A stretch of 64,000 nt of DNA from positions 4,898,001 through 4,962,000 of the forward strand of contig NZ_OZ245754.1 of the NCBI RefSeq assembly GCF_965227365.1, given 5' to 3'. A model generated the notes under the pieces. It ran no database searches. It saw only the letters and a program-made list of their open reading frames with translations, and was not told where the DNA came from. This document shows, one piece after another, positions 35,731-44,895 of this stretch. Made by a program: the position numbers and the translations under genes. The stretch comes from Hwanghaeella sp965227365. GTDB lineage: Bacteria; Pseudomonadota; Alphaproteobacteria; UBA8366; Aestuariispiraceae. The stretch's first letter is position 1. Every line of letters starts with the position of its first letter.

Positions 35731-37143
35731 TCAGTAATCCAGCATGGTGCCGGAAAGGGCGGCGCGGCCGCGGCGCCGCAGCAGGTCGGCCTCGTCAGAA
35801 TTCGCGACAAGTTCCAGAAGGCGGACGACGACGGCAAGGTTGGCGAAGGCCGGTTGATGGTCGTGCTTGGGTATGCGTGACAATTCCTCGACCAAAGAGA
35901 CGCTATAATCGTTCAATAATTTTCTGATGTCGTCCAATTCGCTCTGGCACCCGGCCCGGATCCCGAGCTGGTCCGAAATCCGGTACAGAGCGGAAAGGGC
36001 CGACGCGCGGTTTTCCGCCGCTTCGAAAGTCTCGTCGTCAGGCCACGCGGTTAGGCCTTCCAACTTGCCGCCCCGCTTCTTTACCAGTGCCGACACAACA
36101 ACCTTGTCGGCCCTTTTGAGGATCCGCGTCTCCAAGGTTTCGGCAACGGCGTTTCGACTCGCGTACATGCGTTGACCCCATTCGCCGTCGCGCCGTATGC
36201 CGATGTCGGTGGTGATTCCCTTGAAGGCGGCGGCGAAGCGCGAGGCTTTACGGACGATTTCCTCTTCACCGGAATCGAATGCGCGGGCGACCTGAACTGC
36301 GTCCCGCGCATCCTTCTCCAATGCGGCGATGACGATCTCTCCCGCAATGCTCAAATCCGTTTTCCGGATCATCGCGTCATCCCCCTTGCGGGAAAGGGAG
36401 CGAAAGACACGAAGGATCGGGAAGGGCTGCATCAAACGCCCGATAACAATCAGAAGCAGGTACATTTCCATGCCCGGCCGTTCCGATCCGACAATCTTGT
36501 AATGATCGAGGATTGTGGATACGCTTTTGCTTGTCAGAACTGCAATCGGCTTATGCGGCAGGTTTCGTTTTAGTGCCTCCACATGGTCGGCGATGGACAG
36601 TATCGCCTGCATCTCCTTGATGTCTTCGACAATCGTGTTGCCGCCCAATTGCTCTGCCAGCGTCTCATAGGCGCCAATATCGCCCTCGACCGCATCCAAC
36701 GCTTCTCCCAAGGCGCCGGCCGATTGTGACCAGATCGCGCTGGCTGCCTCGGCCGCCGCTTTATCCTCGCCGGCCTTCTGGGCCGCGATGAAACGACTGG
36801 CTAGAAGTGGAAAGGTTTCGGGCATGAGTTCCTCGCTGATCCAGCGCCAGAACGGCGAGATACTTTTGCGATGGATGAAGCCCGTTCGTTTGAAGCCGAC
36901 ATCTTCGTTGGTGAACATGTCTTCGAAGGGAACGCATAGAATTCTTTGCGGCGTATGGACACGCGGGGCCCTGGCCGCGGCGAGATAGGGCCGCATGAGC
37001 GCGATGACGGCCTGATGCGGAAGACCGAAACGATTCTCGTTTCTGTCGAGTTCGATCCGGGCCCCGAGCTTCTTCAACTGCTCGTCCGGCAGGTTCTCGA
37101 AAAGCGACATCAATTGCTGTTTGGCCTGCTGCGGATCGGTCAT
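35731..37143 (-). CDS. Conserved hypothetical protein, 470 residues
   Basis: A soluble, mostly helical, mixed-charge protein with no signal peptide; there is one hydrophobic stretch near residues 225-245 (MEMYLLLIVIGRLMQPFPIL). I recognise no catalytic motif. Its ATG overlaps the stop of the upstream 369-residue gene (ATGA), so the two are translationally coupled. They converge on the TipN-like gene, whose end is 26 bases away. The tight pairing suggests the two proteins act together, perhaps as a complex. Function not assigned. Confidence 0.8.
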   Translation of the reverse strand: MTDPQQAKQQLMSLFENLPDEQLKKLGARIELDRNENRFGLPHQAVIALMRPYLAAARAPRVHTPQRILCVPFEDMFTNEDVGFKRTGFIHRKSISPFWRWISEELMPETFPLLASRFIAAQKAGEDKAAAEAASAIWSQSAGALGEALDAVEGDIGAYETLAEQLGGNTIVEDIKEMQAILSIADHVEALKRNLPHKPIAVLTSKSVSTILDHYKIVGSERPGMEMYLLLIVIGRLMQPFPILRVFRSLSRKGDDAMIRKTDLSIAGEIVIAALEKDARDAVQVARAFDSGEEEIVRKASRFAAAFKGITTDIGIRRDGEWGQRMYASRNAVAETLETRILKRADKVVVSALVKKRGGKLEGLTAWPDDETFEAAENRASALSALYRISDQLGIRAGCQSELDDIRKLLNDYSVSLVEELSRIPKHDHQPAFANLAVVVRLLELVANSDEADLLRRRGRAALSGTMLDY

Positions 37144-38249
37144 GCGCGTTCAACCTTGAAAGCGCCGATCTTGTCCCTGATATCCTGATCGGTGGCCAAC
37201 ATCTCCGACGTCGCGACCGTGTCTTTCCAACGATTCTGGTTTTCGCGTATCGACGCCCAGAACTCATGGTTCCCGTCGGCCGACTTCCGCGGCAGGATGG
37301 GGAGGTACAAGGCAAAGAGCTCGACGAGCTCCCGTTGGTCGACACGCTCCATTCTGCTGACCGCGTCCCATTTGTCGATCAACCGCTGCCAGCCGTCTAT
37401 GATGTTCGATACAGACTCGACCTCGGTTCTAAGGGCGGCCCAAGTCGTGTCCCAGTTCGTGAGACTGTCCAGGATCGATGTCCGGTATTCCTCAATGCGA
37501 TCGAGGGGGGGCTGCGCGGTTGCGATTGTCTTGCGGGCGGCGACGGCGATCCGCTGCGCCATTTCCGCCGGGCCCACCGGTTCCGGAATGAGCCATTCCA
37601 TCAAATCCGCGGCGAATCTTTCCATATCCGCCAAGGTAGCTCTATAGGCTGCCGGATACTCCAAGCCGGGGACCCCGACGGGCAAGATGATCTGTACCCA
37701 TTGTTGGATACGGGACAATATCGCTTCGATCGGGGATCCCAGTGCCGCCGCGTGCGGTTCCAGCTGCGTTGCGGCCAAGCCCCGCACGCCTTCCAAATCG
37801 GCGCCGTCGAAATTGACGGGATCGGCATCTAGGGCGGCGAGAAGATCGTTCACCAATAAAGATTCCAACGCGAGGGTGCCGGCAAGGTCCGCCTCCTTGC
37901 GGTCGCGGGCCCGGCGTAGCAGACGTGAGCCGCCAAGGCCCGTTATACCGACGGCAAGGCTGGCTTGCTCCACGCCGGCCGGCGTGACCGAAGACAGTTC
38001 CTTCAATTCGTCCATCAGAGCGCGGTCGAAGACGGTCATGGAGAGCGTTTCGCCGATCTTGCCTTGTGGAATGACACAGGTCGTCAGACCGCCCGCAAGG
38101 CCGGGCACGAGATATTCGATTGTCCCGTTTGCGCCGTGTCGCATGCGCGCGAAGAACAGCAGCCGCGTCGTGAACGGAACGGCGGCACCGCGTTGTGCAA
38201 AATCCGACGGCAATAGCACGCTGCCCTGACCGCGTCCGGAACCTGTCAT
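37140..38249 (-). CDS. Conserved hypothetical protein, 369 residues
   Basis: Starts at the ATG at 38249 (MTGSGRGQGSVLLPSDF); an 18-codon upstream extension is less likely. It has a basic Gly-rich N-terminus, then RLLFFARMRHG and helical segments. No signal peptide, membrane helix or enzyme motif is clear. Its stop overlaps the start of the 470-residue partner by four bases. It is the first gene of this two-gene unit. I do not know its function. Confidence 0.78.
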   Translation of the reverse strand: MTGSGRGQGSVLLPSDFAQRGAAVPFTTRLLFFARMRHGANGTIEYLVPGLAGGLTTCVIPQGKIGETLSMTVFDRALMDELKELSSVTPAGVEQASLAVGITGLGGSRLLRRARDRKEADLAGTLALESLLVNDLLAALDADPVNFDGADLEGVRGLAATQLEPHAAALGSPIEAILSRIQQWVQIILPVGVPGLEYPAAYRATLADMERFAADLMEWLIPEPVGPAEMAQRIAVAARKTIATAQPPLDRIEEYRTSILDSLTNWDTTWAALRTEVESVSNIIDGWQRLIDKWDAVSRMERVDQRELVELFALYLPILPRKSADGNHEFWASIRENQNRWKDTVATSEMLATDQDIRDKIGAFKVERA

Positions 38250-38517
38250 CCTGAAATTTACCCCAAAACGCCTCAGCCCCGCGCTATCGCGCGATGGCAA
38301 CACCCCTCGCCGAATACAGCCATTTTACGGCCGATTCGTCGAGCTTTTACGAAATACGTACTCTCATGGTGTGTGTCGGCAAAGCCGAAAGAACCGGTCG
38401 AAAACTGGCATACTTGCAAGGCAAAGCCTAAAGTTTCCCTTGGATCGATGAAGCCGGGTCCTTGCATATGCTCGGCGGGAAAAACGACCGAATGTGAAGA
38501 TCGTGAGGGAGAGTGGT

Positions 38518-39045
38518 TTGACGGAAATCTCGCTGGATGACGTCGCATTGCGCAGCGCCGTTCCGGAAGATGCCGCCGATTTGAAAGTAATGGGGGAACT
38601 GTTGTTGGGCGAAACCCCGTTTTTTCACCGTTTGCCGTCGGAGCGAGCCGCCTCCGTGGAGGAGATGGAAGCCGTCATTCGGTCGATCCTGGCGGCCCCC
38701 GGATGTGACTTGGTCAATGCCTGGCATGACGGCAGGCCGGTCGGCGAATGCATTCTCGTTGCCGGACAATTGAGCCGAATTCGGCACGCCGCCACCGTGG
38801 GGATCGGCGTTTTGGACGAATATCAGGGGATCGGTATCGGCCGGGCATTGATGCGGGAGGCCATGGCTCGCGCCCGCCGGGCGGACATTGCCCGTCTGGA
38901 ACTGACCGTCATGGTAACGAATGAGCGGGCGATCCGATTTTACGAGCGTTTGGGCTTTGTGGTCGAGGGGCGGAAACGGGAATCGGTCAGGATTGACGGC
39001 AATCCGGTGGACGAGTTGCTGATGGCCGCGTTCTTGGCCCCATAG
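38518..39045 (+). CDS. GNAT family N-acetyltransferase
   Basis: 175 residues if started at a TTG at 38518, which has GAGGGAGAG at good spacing; in-frame GTG codons at 38494 and 38503 are alternatives that would add five to eight residues. The acetyl-CoA binding motif A reads VLDEYQGIGIGRALMREAM in the middle, followed by ERAIRFYERLGFVVEGRKRES, as in RimI-like or ribosomal-protein/amine acetyltransferases. The substrate is unknown. It stands alone on the plus strand. Confidence 0.86.
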   Translation: MTEISLDDVALRSAVPEDAADLKVMGELLLGETPFFHRLPSERAASVEEMEAVIRSILAAPGCDLVNAWHDGRPVGECILVAGQLSRIRHAATVGIGVLDEYQGIGIGRALMREAMARARRADIARLELTVMVTNERAIRFYERLGFVVEGRKRESVRIDGNPVDELLMAAFLAP

Positions 39046-39180
39046 TTGCTTGGGAATATGCATCATGCGCCGCCGGGACCGTCTCGTATGGGATGTCTCT
39101 GCCAGGATGCTTTGCCGGGCGCTGCCCGTAGGGAGATCTTGGTGATTCACCGCGGCGCGCAGATGCGGTAAGGTAACGGG

Positions 39181-39672
39181 ATGTTCGGAAAAATCGTGAA
39201 ATCCGTTTTCCTCAACAAAGAGGCGCGCGACGCGATGGAAAAGCGCGATGCCGTGTTGCGTCGGAAAGCGGAAATGGAAACTCAAGAGCCGGATGACACC
39301 GAATCCCTTGCCGAGGCGGCGTCCAATGCCGCGCGCGAGGCGGAATTGGACGACAAGCTTCGGGACAAGGCAAATGCCACGGACCTCGATCGTGAAACGA
39401 TCCGGGAAGCGATAGCGTCCGCTCATCAGGAACTCGTCGAGAGCGGCGATCTTCCCGCCACACCGCACAAGAAGTCCGGCGGTACGGCCCCTTCAAAGAC
39501 CGGGGCACCGGAACGATCCACCCCATCGGCCACGGAGCATGACGACCTCGTCAAATCGGCCATGCTCATCTATCGGCAAAAGCAAAAAGTTCTGGATGAT
39601 TTGGATCCTGCGTCTAAAAAGAAGCTTCGGATGATGGCCAAGACGGTCTTTGGCAGCCAAATCAAGAAATGA
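39181..39672 (+). CDS. Small charged conserved hypothetical protein
   Basis: 163 residues, rich in Ala, Lys, Asp and Glu. There is an N-terminal helix (MFGKIVKSVFLNKEARDAMEK), a Ser/Thr/Pro/Gly spacer near 95-120, and a C-terminal basic helix KKKLRMMAKTVFGSQIKK. It is probably soluble. Its last four bases overlap the meaB start, so the two are coupled. It has no recognised domain; the coupling hints at a link to cobalamin-mutase maintenance, but nothing in the sequence proves it. Confidence 0.75.
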   Translation: MFGKIVKSVFLNKEARDAMEKRDAVLRRKAEMETQEPDDTESLAEAASNAAREAELDDKLRDKANATDLDRETIREAIASAHQELVESGDLPATPHKKSGGTAPSKTGAPERSTPSATEHDDLVKSAMLIYRQKQKVLDDLDPASKKKLRMMAKTVFGSQIKK

Positions 39673-40658
39673 CGCAACAACAGGTTAACGTATCCGCGCT
39701 TGCCGATGGCGTGGCGGCAGGCGACCGCCGCAGTTTGGCGCGCGCCATTACCTTGGTGGAATCCACTCGCGCGGACCATCGCGCGGCGGCGGAAGAGTTG
39801 CTCGAACGCTTAATGCCGTCGACCGGAAAGTCCATCCGTGTCGGTATTTCCGGTGTGCCGGGTGTGGGCAAGTCCAGCTTCATCGAAAGTTTCGGCGAAC
39901 AGGTGACCGGCAAGGGGCACAAACTGGCGGTTTTGGCTGTCGACCCTTCCTCCAAGCGCAGCGGCGGGTCCATCCTGGGGGACAAGACCCGCATGGAGGC
40001 TTTGTCGAGGAACCGGTCGGCTTTCATTCGGCCTTCCCCGGCTGGCGCGACCCTTGGCGGTGTCGCCCGCCGTACGCGCGAGGCCATGTTGGTCTGCGAA
40101 GCGGCTGGATTTGACGTGATTTTAGTGGAGACGGTCGGCGTCGGCCAATCCGAAACCGCGGTCGCCGAAATGACGGACATGTTCCTGCTTCTGTTACTTC
40201 CCGGTGGCGGTGACGAATTGCAAGGTTTGAAGAAAGGGATCGTCGAACTGGCCGACATGATCCTGGTCAACAAGGCCGATGGTGATTTGATCGATACGGC
40301 GAAACGGTCGGTCGCGGAATATACCAGTGCATTGCGAATGCTGCGTCCGGCCTCACCGAACTGGAATGTCCCCGTATTGTCCTGCTCGGCCCGGACCGGG
40401 GACGGAATTGAAGAAGCGTGGCAGAAGATCGAAGCGTTTCGTGAGGCGCTCGGCGGCAGTGGGGAAATTGCGCGACGCCGGTCCGCGCAAGCCCTCGATT
40501 GGCTGTGGACGGAAGTCGGCGAAGGGTTGATCGCCGCCTTGAAGGCGCATCCGGCCATCGTCGCGGATCTGCCCGATGTTGAGCGCAAAGTCGCGGATGG
40601 TGCCTTGCCACCGACGATCGCCGCCCGGCGGCTGATCGGTCTATTCGCCCGCTCCTAA
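39669..40658 (+). CDS. meaB: Methylmalonyl-CoA mutase-associated GTPase MeaB
   Basis: A 329-residue G3E-type P-loop GTPase of the MeaB/ArgK family, which protects and reloads the B12-dependent methylmalonyl-CoA mutase. Visible motifs are the Walker A GVPGVGKSS (near 59-67), a conserved LAVDPSSKRSGGSILGDKTRM segment, the VETVGVGQSE switch region near 155 and NKAD near 198. The mutase itself is not in this window. The 3' end overlaps the convergent iminopeptidase gene by four bases. Confidence 0.95.
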   Translation: MTQQQVNVSALADGVAAGDRRSLARAITLVESTRADHRAAAEELLERLMPSTGKSIRVGISGVPGVGKSSFIESFGEQVTGKGHKLAVLAVDPSSKRSGGSILGDKTRMEALSRNRSAFIRPSPAGATLGGVARRTREAMLVCEAAGFDVILVETVGVGQSETAVAEMTDMFLLLLLPGGGDELQGLKKGIVELADMILVNKADGDLIDTAKRSVAEYTSALRMLRPASPNWNVPVLSCSARTGDGIEEAWQKIEAFREALGGSGEIARRRSAQALDWLWTEVGEGLIAALKAHPAIVADLPDVERKVADGALPPTIAARRLIGLFARS

Positions 40659-41632
40659 AGGGCGATCGCCGATTTCCGCGGCGGCAACCAATCCTTGAAC
40701 CGCTCCGTGGCCGAGACGAGAGCCCGCATGGTCCCGTCCTCCGCCGCGGAATGGCCCGCGTCGGGCACCATAATCAATTCCGCATCGGGCCAGGCCTCGG
40801 ATAGGTCCCGGGCCGAGGCCGGCGGACAAACCACATCGTAGCGTCCCTGGACGATGATGCCGGGCAAACCGCGAAGGCGATGGGCATCCCGCAGCAACTG
40901 GTTTTCGTGCAGGAAAAGGCCGTTGACGAAGTAGTGCGCTTCCAACCGCGACAGGGCCAGTGACGTTTCGGGACTGCTCATCGCGTCAATCGTCGCTGGG
41001 CTGGGGATCAGTGTGGAACAGCTTGCTTCATAGCGGCTCCATGCGGCTGCGGCGGGCATGTGGACATTCGGATCGGGGTCGCAGAGCCGCCGGTAATAGG
41101 CGTTCAGCGGGTCTTTCCGCTCCCCCTCGCTCAAATGCGCCATGAAACTGTCCCAGGCTTCCGGAAAGAACTGGCGCATCCCGAACATGAACCAGTCTAC
41201 TTCTTTCTGGCGGCACAGGAAAATCCCGCGCAGGATCAATCCGGCGCAGGCCGCCGGATGCGCTTCCGCATAGGCCAATGCCAGGCTCGAGCCCCAGGAT
41301 CCACCGAACAGCAACCATTGATCGATGCCCAAAAACCGGCGCAGCGATTCCAGGTCGCCGATCAGACTATGGGTGTCGTTGCCTTGCGTCTCCGCATAGG
41401 GCGCGGACTTGCCGGCTCCCCGTTGGTCGACGAGGACGATGCGGTAGAACTTCGGGTCGAAGAACCGGCGATGCCCGGGCGAGAAGCCTGCGCCCGGACC
41501 GCCATGCAGGAAAAGGACCGGATAGCCCTCAGGGTTTCCGCATTCCTCCCAATAGATGCTGTGCGGTGCGGTTACCTGCAGGTGTCCCGACTCGTAGGGT
41601 TCGATGGCGGGATAGAGTTCAGTACGGGGCAT
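40655..41632 (-). CDS. pip: Proline iminopeptidase
   Basis: A 325-residue alpha/beta hydrolase of peptidase family S33. Nucleophile elbow GGSWGSSLALAYA near residue 108, oxyanion HGGPGAG near 46-52, and the acid/His pair in GRYDVVCPP and DAGHSA. It removes N-terminal proline from peptides in the cytosol. The start MPRTELYPAIEPYESG is typical for the family. It is convergent with meaB. Confidence 0.94.
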   Translation of the reverse strand: MPRTELYPAIEPYESGHLQVTAPHSIYWEECGNPEGYPVLFLHGGPGAGFSPGHRRFFDPKFYRIVLVDQRGAGKSAPYAETQGNDTHSLIGDLESLRRFLGIDQWLLFGGSWGSSLALAYAEAHPAACAGLILRGIFLCRQKEVDWFMFGMRQFFPEAWDSFMAHLSEGERKDPLNAYYRRLCDPDPNVHMPAAAAWSRYEASCSTLIPSPATIDAMSSPETSLALSRLEAHYFVNGLFLHENQLLRDAHRLRGLPGIIVQGRYDVVCPPASARDLSEAWPDAELIMVPDAGHSAAEDGTMRALVSATERFKDWLPPRKSAIAL

Positions 41633-41754
41633 GGGGAGTTCCGAAACGGTGGTCGCGCCTGCGGAATATAACGGCTAGTCCGACCGGCTATCCACTTATA
41701 ATGTTGAATTTCCCGATCTTTTTCTTTGACCCGGAAGCAGAAAGTCAGGAACCG

Positions 41755-42651
41755 ATGCGTGGTCGAATTGAGGGGATGTTTGCCGTTCCGGTCGGTCATG
41801 CGGTTGCTGCCGGGCTATTGGTCGCAATCCTGGGTCTTGCCGATCTCGAGGGGGCGGCGGCCGAGGATTCCATGACCGGGTCGCCAGGTCCCAAGACCCT
41901 TCATGTATCTGACGCGAAAATGCTGCCGGATGGCGCCTTGTCCCTGAGGGATGGACAGGAAATCGTTCTGACGGGTCTCGATGTCGGACTAGGGCTGGCG
42001 CCGGCGAGTAAGGCGTTCATCCGCGAATTGCAGGCGCTGCAAAACGCCGGACCATGGCGTCTGATTGCGGCTGAAAAGGATCGATATGACCGCCTTGCGG
42101 GGCGTTTTGAGACATCCGACGGCGTCTGGGTTCAGGAACGGTTGCTTCGCTTGGGTTTTGCCCGCTATGGCGGTGGCGTTTCAAGCGCGGACGAGCGAGC
42201 GCTATTGTTGGCGGCGGAACAAGCGGCGCGGGCTGCTTGGCGGGGCGTCTGGCGGAACCCGCGCTATCGGGTTCGTCCCGCGGACATCCCGGACGACATC
42301 TATAATGGATTTCAAATCGTCGAAGGCCGAATCGTTACTGTTGGGCGCAGCAACGGCACGGTTTTTCTGAATTTCGGCGAGGATTGGCGCACAGACTTCA
42401 CGGCCGGCGTGTCGTTGCGGCTTCGCCAGAAGGAAATGCCTCTCACCGCCGACGGCGCGCCGATCTCCGTATACGATCTGGAAGGGCAATTGGTCCGCCT
42501 TCGCGGTGTCGTTCGCCGGTACAACGGACCGTATATGGAGATCGCGGCCGCCGACCAGATCGAATTACTGGATGAGCAACAGGCGGATCCCGTCAGCTTT
42601 CGATCATCAAGTCCTTCGGATCGTCGACGCGCTTCAGAATCGACGCTTTAA
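41755..42651 (+). CDS. Secreted SNase-like (thermonuclease fold) protein
   Basis: 298 residues from the ATG at 41755, with AGGA upstream; other in-frame ATGs are at 41701 and 41776. An N-terminal hydrophobic stretch (VGHAVAAGLLVAILGLADL) should act as a signal. Residues about 55-180 resemble the staphylococcal nuclease fold: an EIVLTGLDV strand, EKDRYDRLAGRF, then DGVWVQERLLRLGFAR. The usual D-x-P-E acid cluster after the third strand is missing, so nuclease activity is doubtful. A C-terminal OB-like region follows. The gene overlaps the end of rpoH tail-to-tail by 59 bases. Confidence 0.7.
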   Translation: MRGRIEGMFAVPVGHAVAAGLLVAILGLADLEGAAAEDSMTGSPGPKTLHVSDAKMLPDGALSLRDGQEIVLTGLDVGLGLAPASKAFIRELQALQNAGPWRLIAAEKDRYDRLAGRFETSDGVWVQERLLRLGFARYGGGVSSADERALLLAAEQAARAAWRGVWRNPRYRVRPADIPDDIYNGFQIVEGRIVTVGRSNGTVFLNFGEDWRTDFTAGVSLRLRQKEMPLTADGAPISVYDLEGQLVRLRGVVRRYNGPYMEIAAADQIELLDEQQADPVSFRSSSPSDRRRASESTL

Positions 42652-43477
42652 GTTTGCCCAGAGCGCGGCTTTCCAACTGACGGACGCGTTCCTTGCTGAC
42701 GCCGAGCCGCTGGCCCAGCTGCTCCAGGGTCGCGCCGTCCTCGACCATGCGGCGTTCGTTGATGATCACCTGTTCCCTGTCGCTCAGCTCTTCGATCGCC
42801 TCGGCGAGCCAGGTTGACCGCGTCTTCGCATCATGGGTTCCGGTGACGGTCACTTCGGGATCCGGACGGGTATCGGCCAGGAAATCCTGCCAATCATCGT
42901 CCGAGCCGTCGGCGATCGTCGCGTTCAGCGACTTGTCGGAGGCCGACATGCGAAGCTCCATCGACTCAACCTCGCCGATGTCGACATTTAACTCTTGTGA
43001 AACGAATTCTCGTCCCTCCTGGGTCATTCTGCCGTTCGGTGCGTCGCTGATCCGGGCCCGCAATCGGCGCAGGTTGAAGAACAAGGATTTCTGCGCCGCC
43101 GTCGTGCCGGTACGGACGATGGACCAGTTGCGCAGGACATAATCCTGCATGGCCGAGCGTATCCACCAGGAAGCATAGGTCGAGAATCGCACGTCGCGTT
43201 CCGGTTCAAAGCGGGCGGCGGCCTGCATCAGGCCGACATTGCCTTCCTGAACGAGATCGCCCATCGGCAATCCATAGTTCCGGAATTTCGAGGCAGTGCT
43301 GACGACGAGACGTGTATAGGCGCGAACCAGTTTGTGCAGCGCTTCTTCGTCCTGTTCATACCGCCAGCGTCGCGCCAGGTCCTGCTCTTCGTCGCGGCCG
43401 AGAAGCGGCTCGTTCATCGACTTGCGAATATAGGACATGTTCGCGCGTTGTGTTTGTGGATCGTCGATATAGGCCAT
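42593..43477 (-). CDS. rpoH: RNA polymerase sigma factor RpoH (heat-shock type)
   Basis: 294 residues from the ATG at 43477, with GGAGGGAG upstream. Sigma regions 2 (RFSTYASWWIRSAMQDYVLRN near 110-130) and 4 (LGVSKERVRQLESRALGKLK near 265) are intact. The RpoH box reads QKSLFFNLRRLR near residue 142, the signature that separates RpoH from primary sigma factors. The R-N-W-S segment after region 2.4 (rather than R-S-W-S) is closer to the RpoHII branch, which in Rhodobacter answers oxidative stress. That subtype call is inference. Many alphaproteobacteria carry a second rpoH elsewhere. Confidence 0.93.
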   Translation of the reverse strand: MAYIDDPQTQRANMSYIRKSMNEPLLGRDEEQDLARRWRYEQDEEALHKLVRAYTRLVVSTASKFRNYGLPMGDLVQEGNVGLMQAAARFEPERDVRFSTYASWWIRSAMQDYVLRNWSIVRTGTTAAQKSLFFNLRRLRARISDAPNGRMTQEGREFVSQELNVDIGEVESMELRMSASDKSLNATIADGSDDDWQDFLADTRPDPEVTVTGTHDAKTRSTWLAEAIEELSDREQVIINERRMVEDGATLEQLGQRLGVSKERVRQLESRALGKLKASILKRVDDPKDLMIES

Positions 43478-43769
43478 GTGACACACTCCCTCCTAAAGAC
43501 TACCGATCAAATGAACCCGCCTGATACTATATTTACCAAGTCTTACGGTTGGTTATTACGATTAGACCAAATCGCCACCTCACATGTCCGAGAGGAAATG
43601 GGGAAACGGGCCCGCCTGCCGGCGGAAAGACAGGTCGGCGTTTAAGAAAAATATATTAAAAACAGTGAAATAGGCTTGTATATTAGAAGCCAATTTACGA
43701 TTGAAGAACCTTGGGAAAGGGAGAGTTGATCGCGGTAACGGGCTGTCCGCTCGGCTCAACAGCGATGGA
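43478..43769. other. rpoH upstream region, AT-rich, no gene
   Basis: These 292 bases separate rpoH from the phosphatase-like gene. The part at about 43640-43690 is markedly AT-rich (runs of A and T around ATATATTAAAAAC), unlike the surrounding DNA, and probably holds the rpoH control region. I see no convincing open frame or terminator. Confidence 0.4.
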
Positions 43770-44633
43770 TCAGACGGTAACGATATCTTCCAAGGAACCG
43801 TCGCGGGACAGACAGACCCCTATGAGCGTGCCGCCGCGGCCGGCGCCGCCATCGATGGATATGGTGCAGTCGGTCTCGACCAGCCCACGATGGTCCGGGT
43901 CGTATCCGCGGACGACTTTTCGGAACCCCCGATAGGGTTGATCTATGTGTTCGAAACACCGTGGCGCCCACCAAAGGGCATCCGCCTGTCCTTGTAGCGG
44001 TTTGGTATTGTCCAGACCCGCCGCGACGAAAAGGATGGATTCCTCTTCGGTATAGGCCGCGCGTTTCAATTTCGTGATCAGAATTTCATGGCCTGCATGG
44101 GCTTTTAACTGCCGCCGGATATCGGTCGTCCAATAGGTCAGGCCCAGGGTGCCTTCCTTGGCGGCCTTGTAGCCGGCCGCGGCATCCGTGCCATAGGCCA
44201 GCAGCGTGGATTCCAAGCCCCTGCGCAGCATCCAATCCAGCAGATCCTGTGGACGGGCGGCAAATTGGATTTGCAGGAGCTTCTGGAACATCTCCTCCTG
44301 CGCACCCCGCAGCATCACGAAATCGTCTTCATGTACGAAAGGGGGCCTGGCCATAAACCAGCAACGGAAGCGAAGAATTTCCGTCAGCACTTCGGTCACG
44401 TCATTTCCGTAACCCATATAGTTGCCGAGATACACCATGCAGTCGCCCGGCCTGAGGCGCGCGGCAATGGCATCATGCAGCATCTCAAGTTTGTAGATCT
44501 CGCCGTGTATGGCGCCGACAGTCCAGATCCGTCCTTCCGACCCGGGAACAGGTTTTCGCAGGATAGGATAAAATTGATCGACATTTCCGCGGGAACGGAC
44601 CTGTGTGGTCGTACTATGTGATGGCGCCGCCAT
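43770..44633 (-). CDS. PPP-type metallophosphoesterase fold with ablated active site
   Basis: 287 residues. The chain follows the Ser/Thr phosphatase (PPP) layout motif by motif, but the ligands are replaced. GDxHG has become GAIHG (40-44), GDYVDRG has become GNYMGYG (70-76), and GNHE has become GAQE (110-113). The later His motifs read FVAAG and VVRGYDP instead of FVHAG and VVHGHTP, and the last segment is ISIDGGAGRGG. The fold should be kept while metal binding and catalysis are lost. It may be a scaffold or sensor. It lies between rpoH and carD on the same strand. An RNA or protein partner is not evident. Confidence 0.78.
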   Translation of the reverse strand: MAAPSHSTTTQVRSRGNVDQFYPILRKPVPGSEGRIWTVGAIHGEIYKLEMLHDAIAARLRPGDCMVYLGNYMGYGNDVTEVLTEILRFRCWFMARPPFVHEDDFVMLRGAQEEMFQKLLQIQFAARPQDLLDWMLRRGLESTLLAYGTDAAAGYKAAKEGTLGLTYWTTDIRRQLKAHAGHEILITKLKRAAYTEEESILFVAAGLDNTKPLQGQADALWWAPRCFEHIDQPYRGFRKVVRGYDPDHRGLVETDCTISIDGGAGRGGTLIGVCLSRDGSLEDIVTV

Positions 44634-44858
44634 GCGCTGTCCGGTTCCCCCGCCGAATGCTGCGGCCGACTTTCCGGCCGGAGATTATGGTATTGCAAGA
44701 CGTTGGAAGGCTATCGGCTTTGGCGGCGACTGGGAAGCCCCTGCAACGGGGAGAATAATGAGTAGATAGGTAAACCAGAGCCAAAGATCGTAGGCTTGGG
44801 TACCTTCAAAAAAGTCGAGACCCGCTGCACGCACGGGCCCCGACGAAACTATTCATTC

Positions 44859-44877
44859 GCCGGCGCGTTGCGCCGGC
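44859..44877 (-). terminator. Strong GC hairpin after carD
   Basis: GCCGGCGC and GCGCCGGC form a perfect 8-bp stem with a 3-base loop, beginning 18 bases past the carD stop on the minus strand. The sequence after it is AATGAATAG, not a U-tract, so it may be an end-protecting hairpin more than a classical terminator. Confidence 0.4.
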
Positions 44878-44895
44878 CGAACGGATGCCGACCGA

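Noticed and set aside
42066..43209. Several 60-150 codon frames overlapping rpoH and the SNase-like gene
   Set aside because: They are alternative-frame shadows with high Arg/Ser/Pro content and no ribosome sites.
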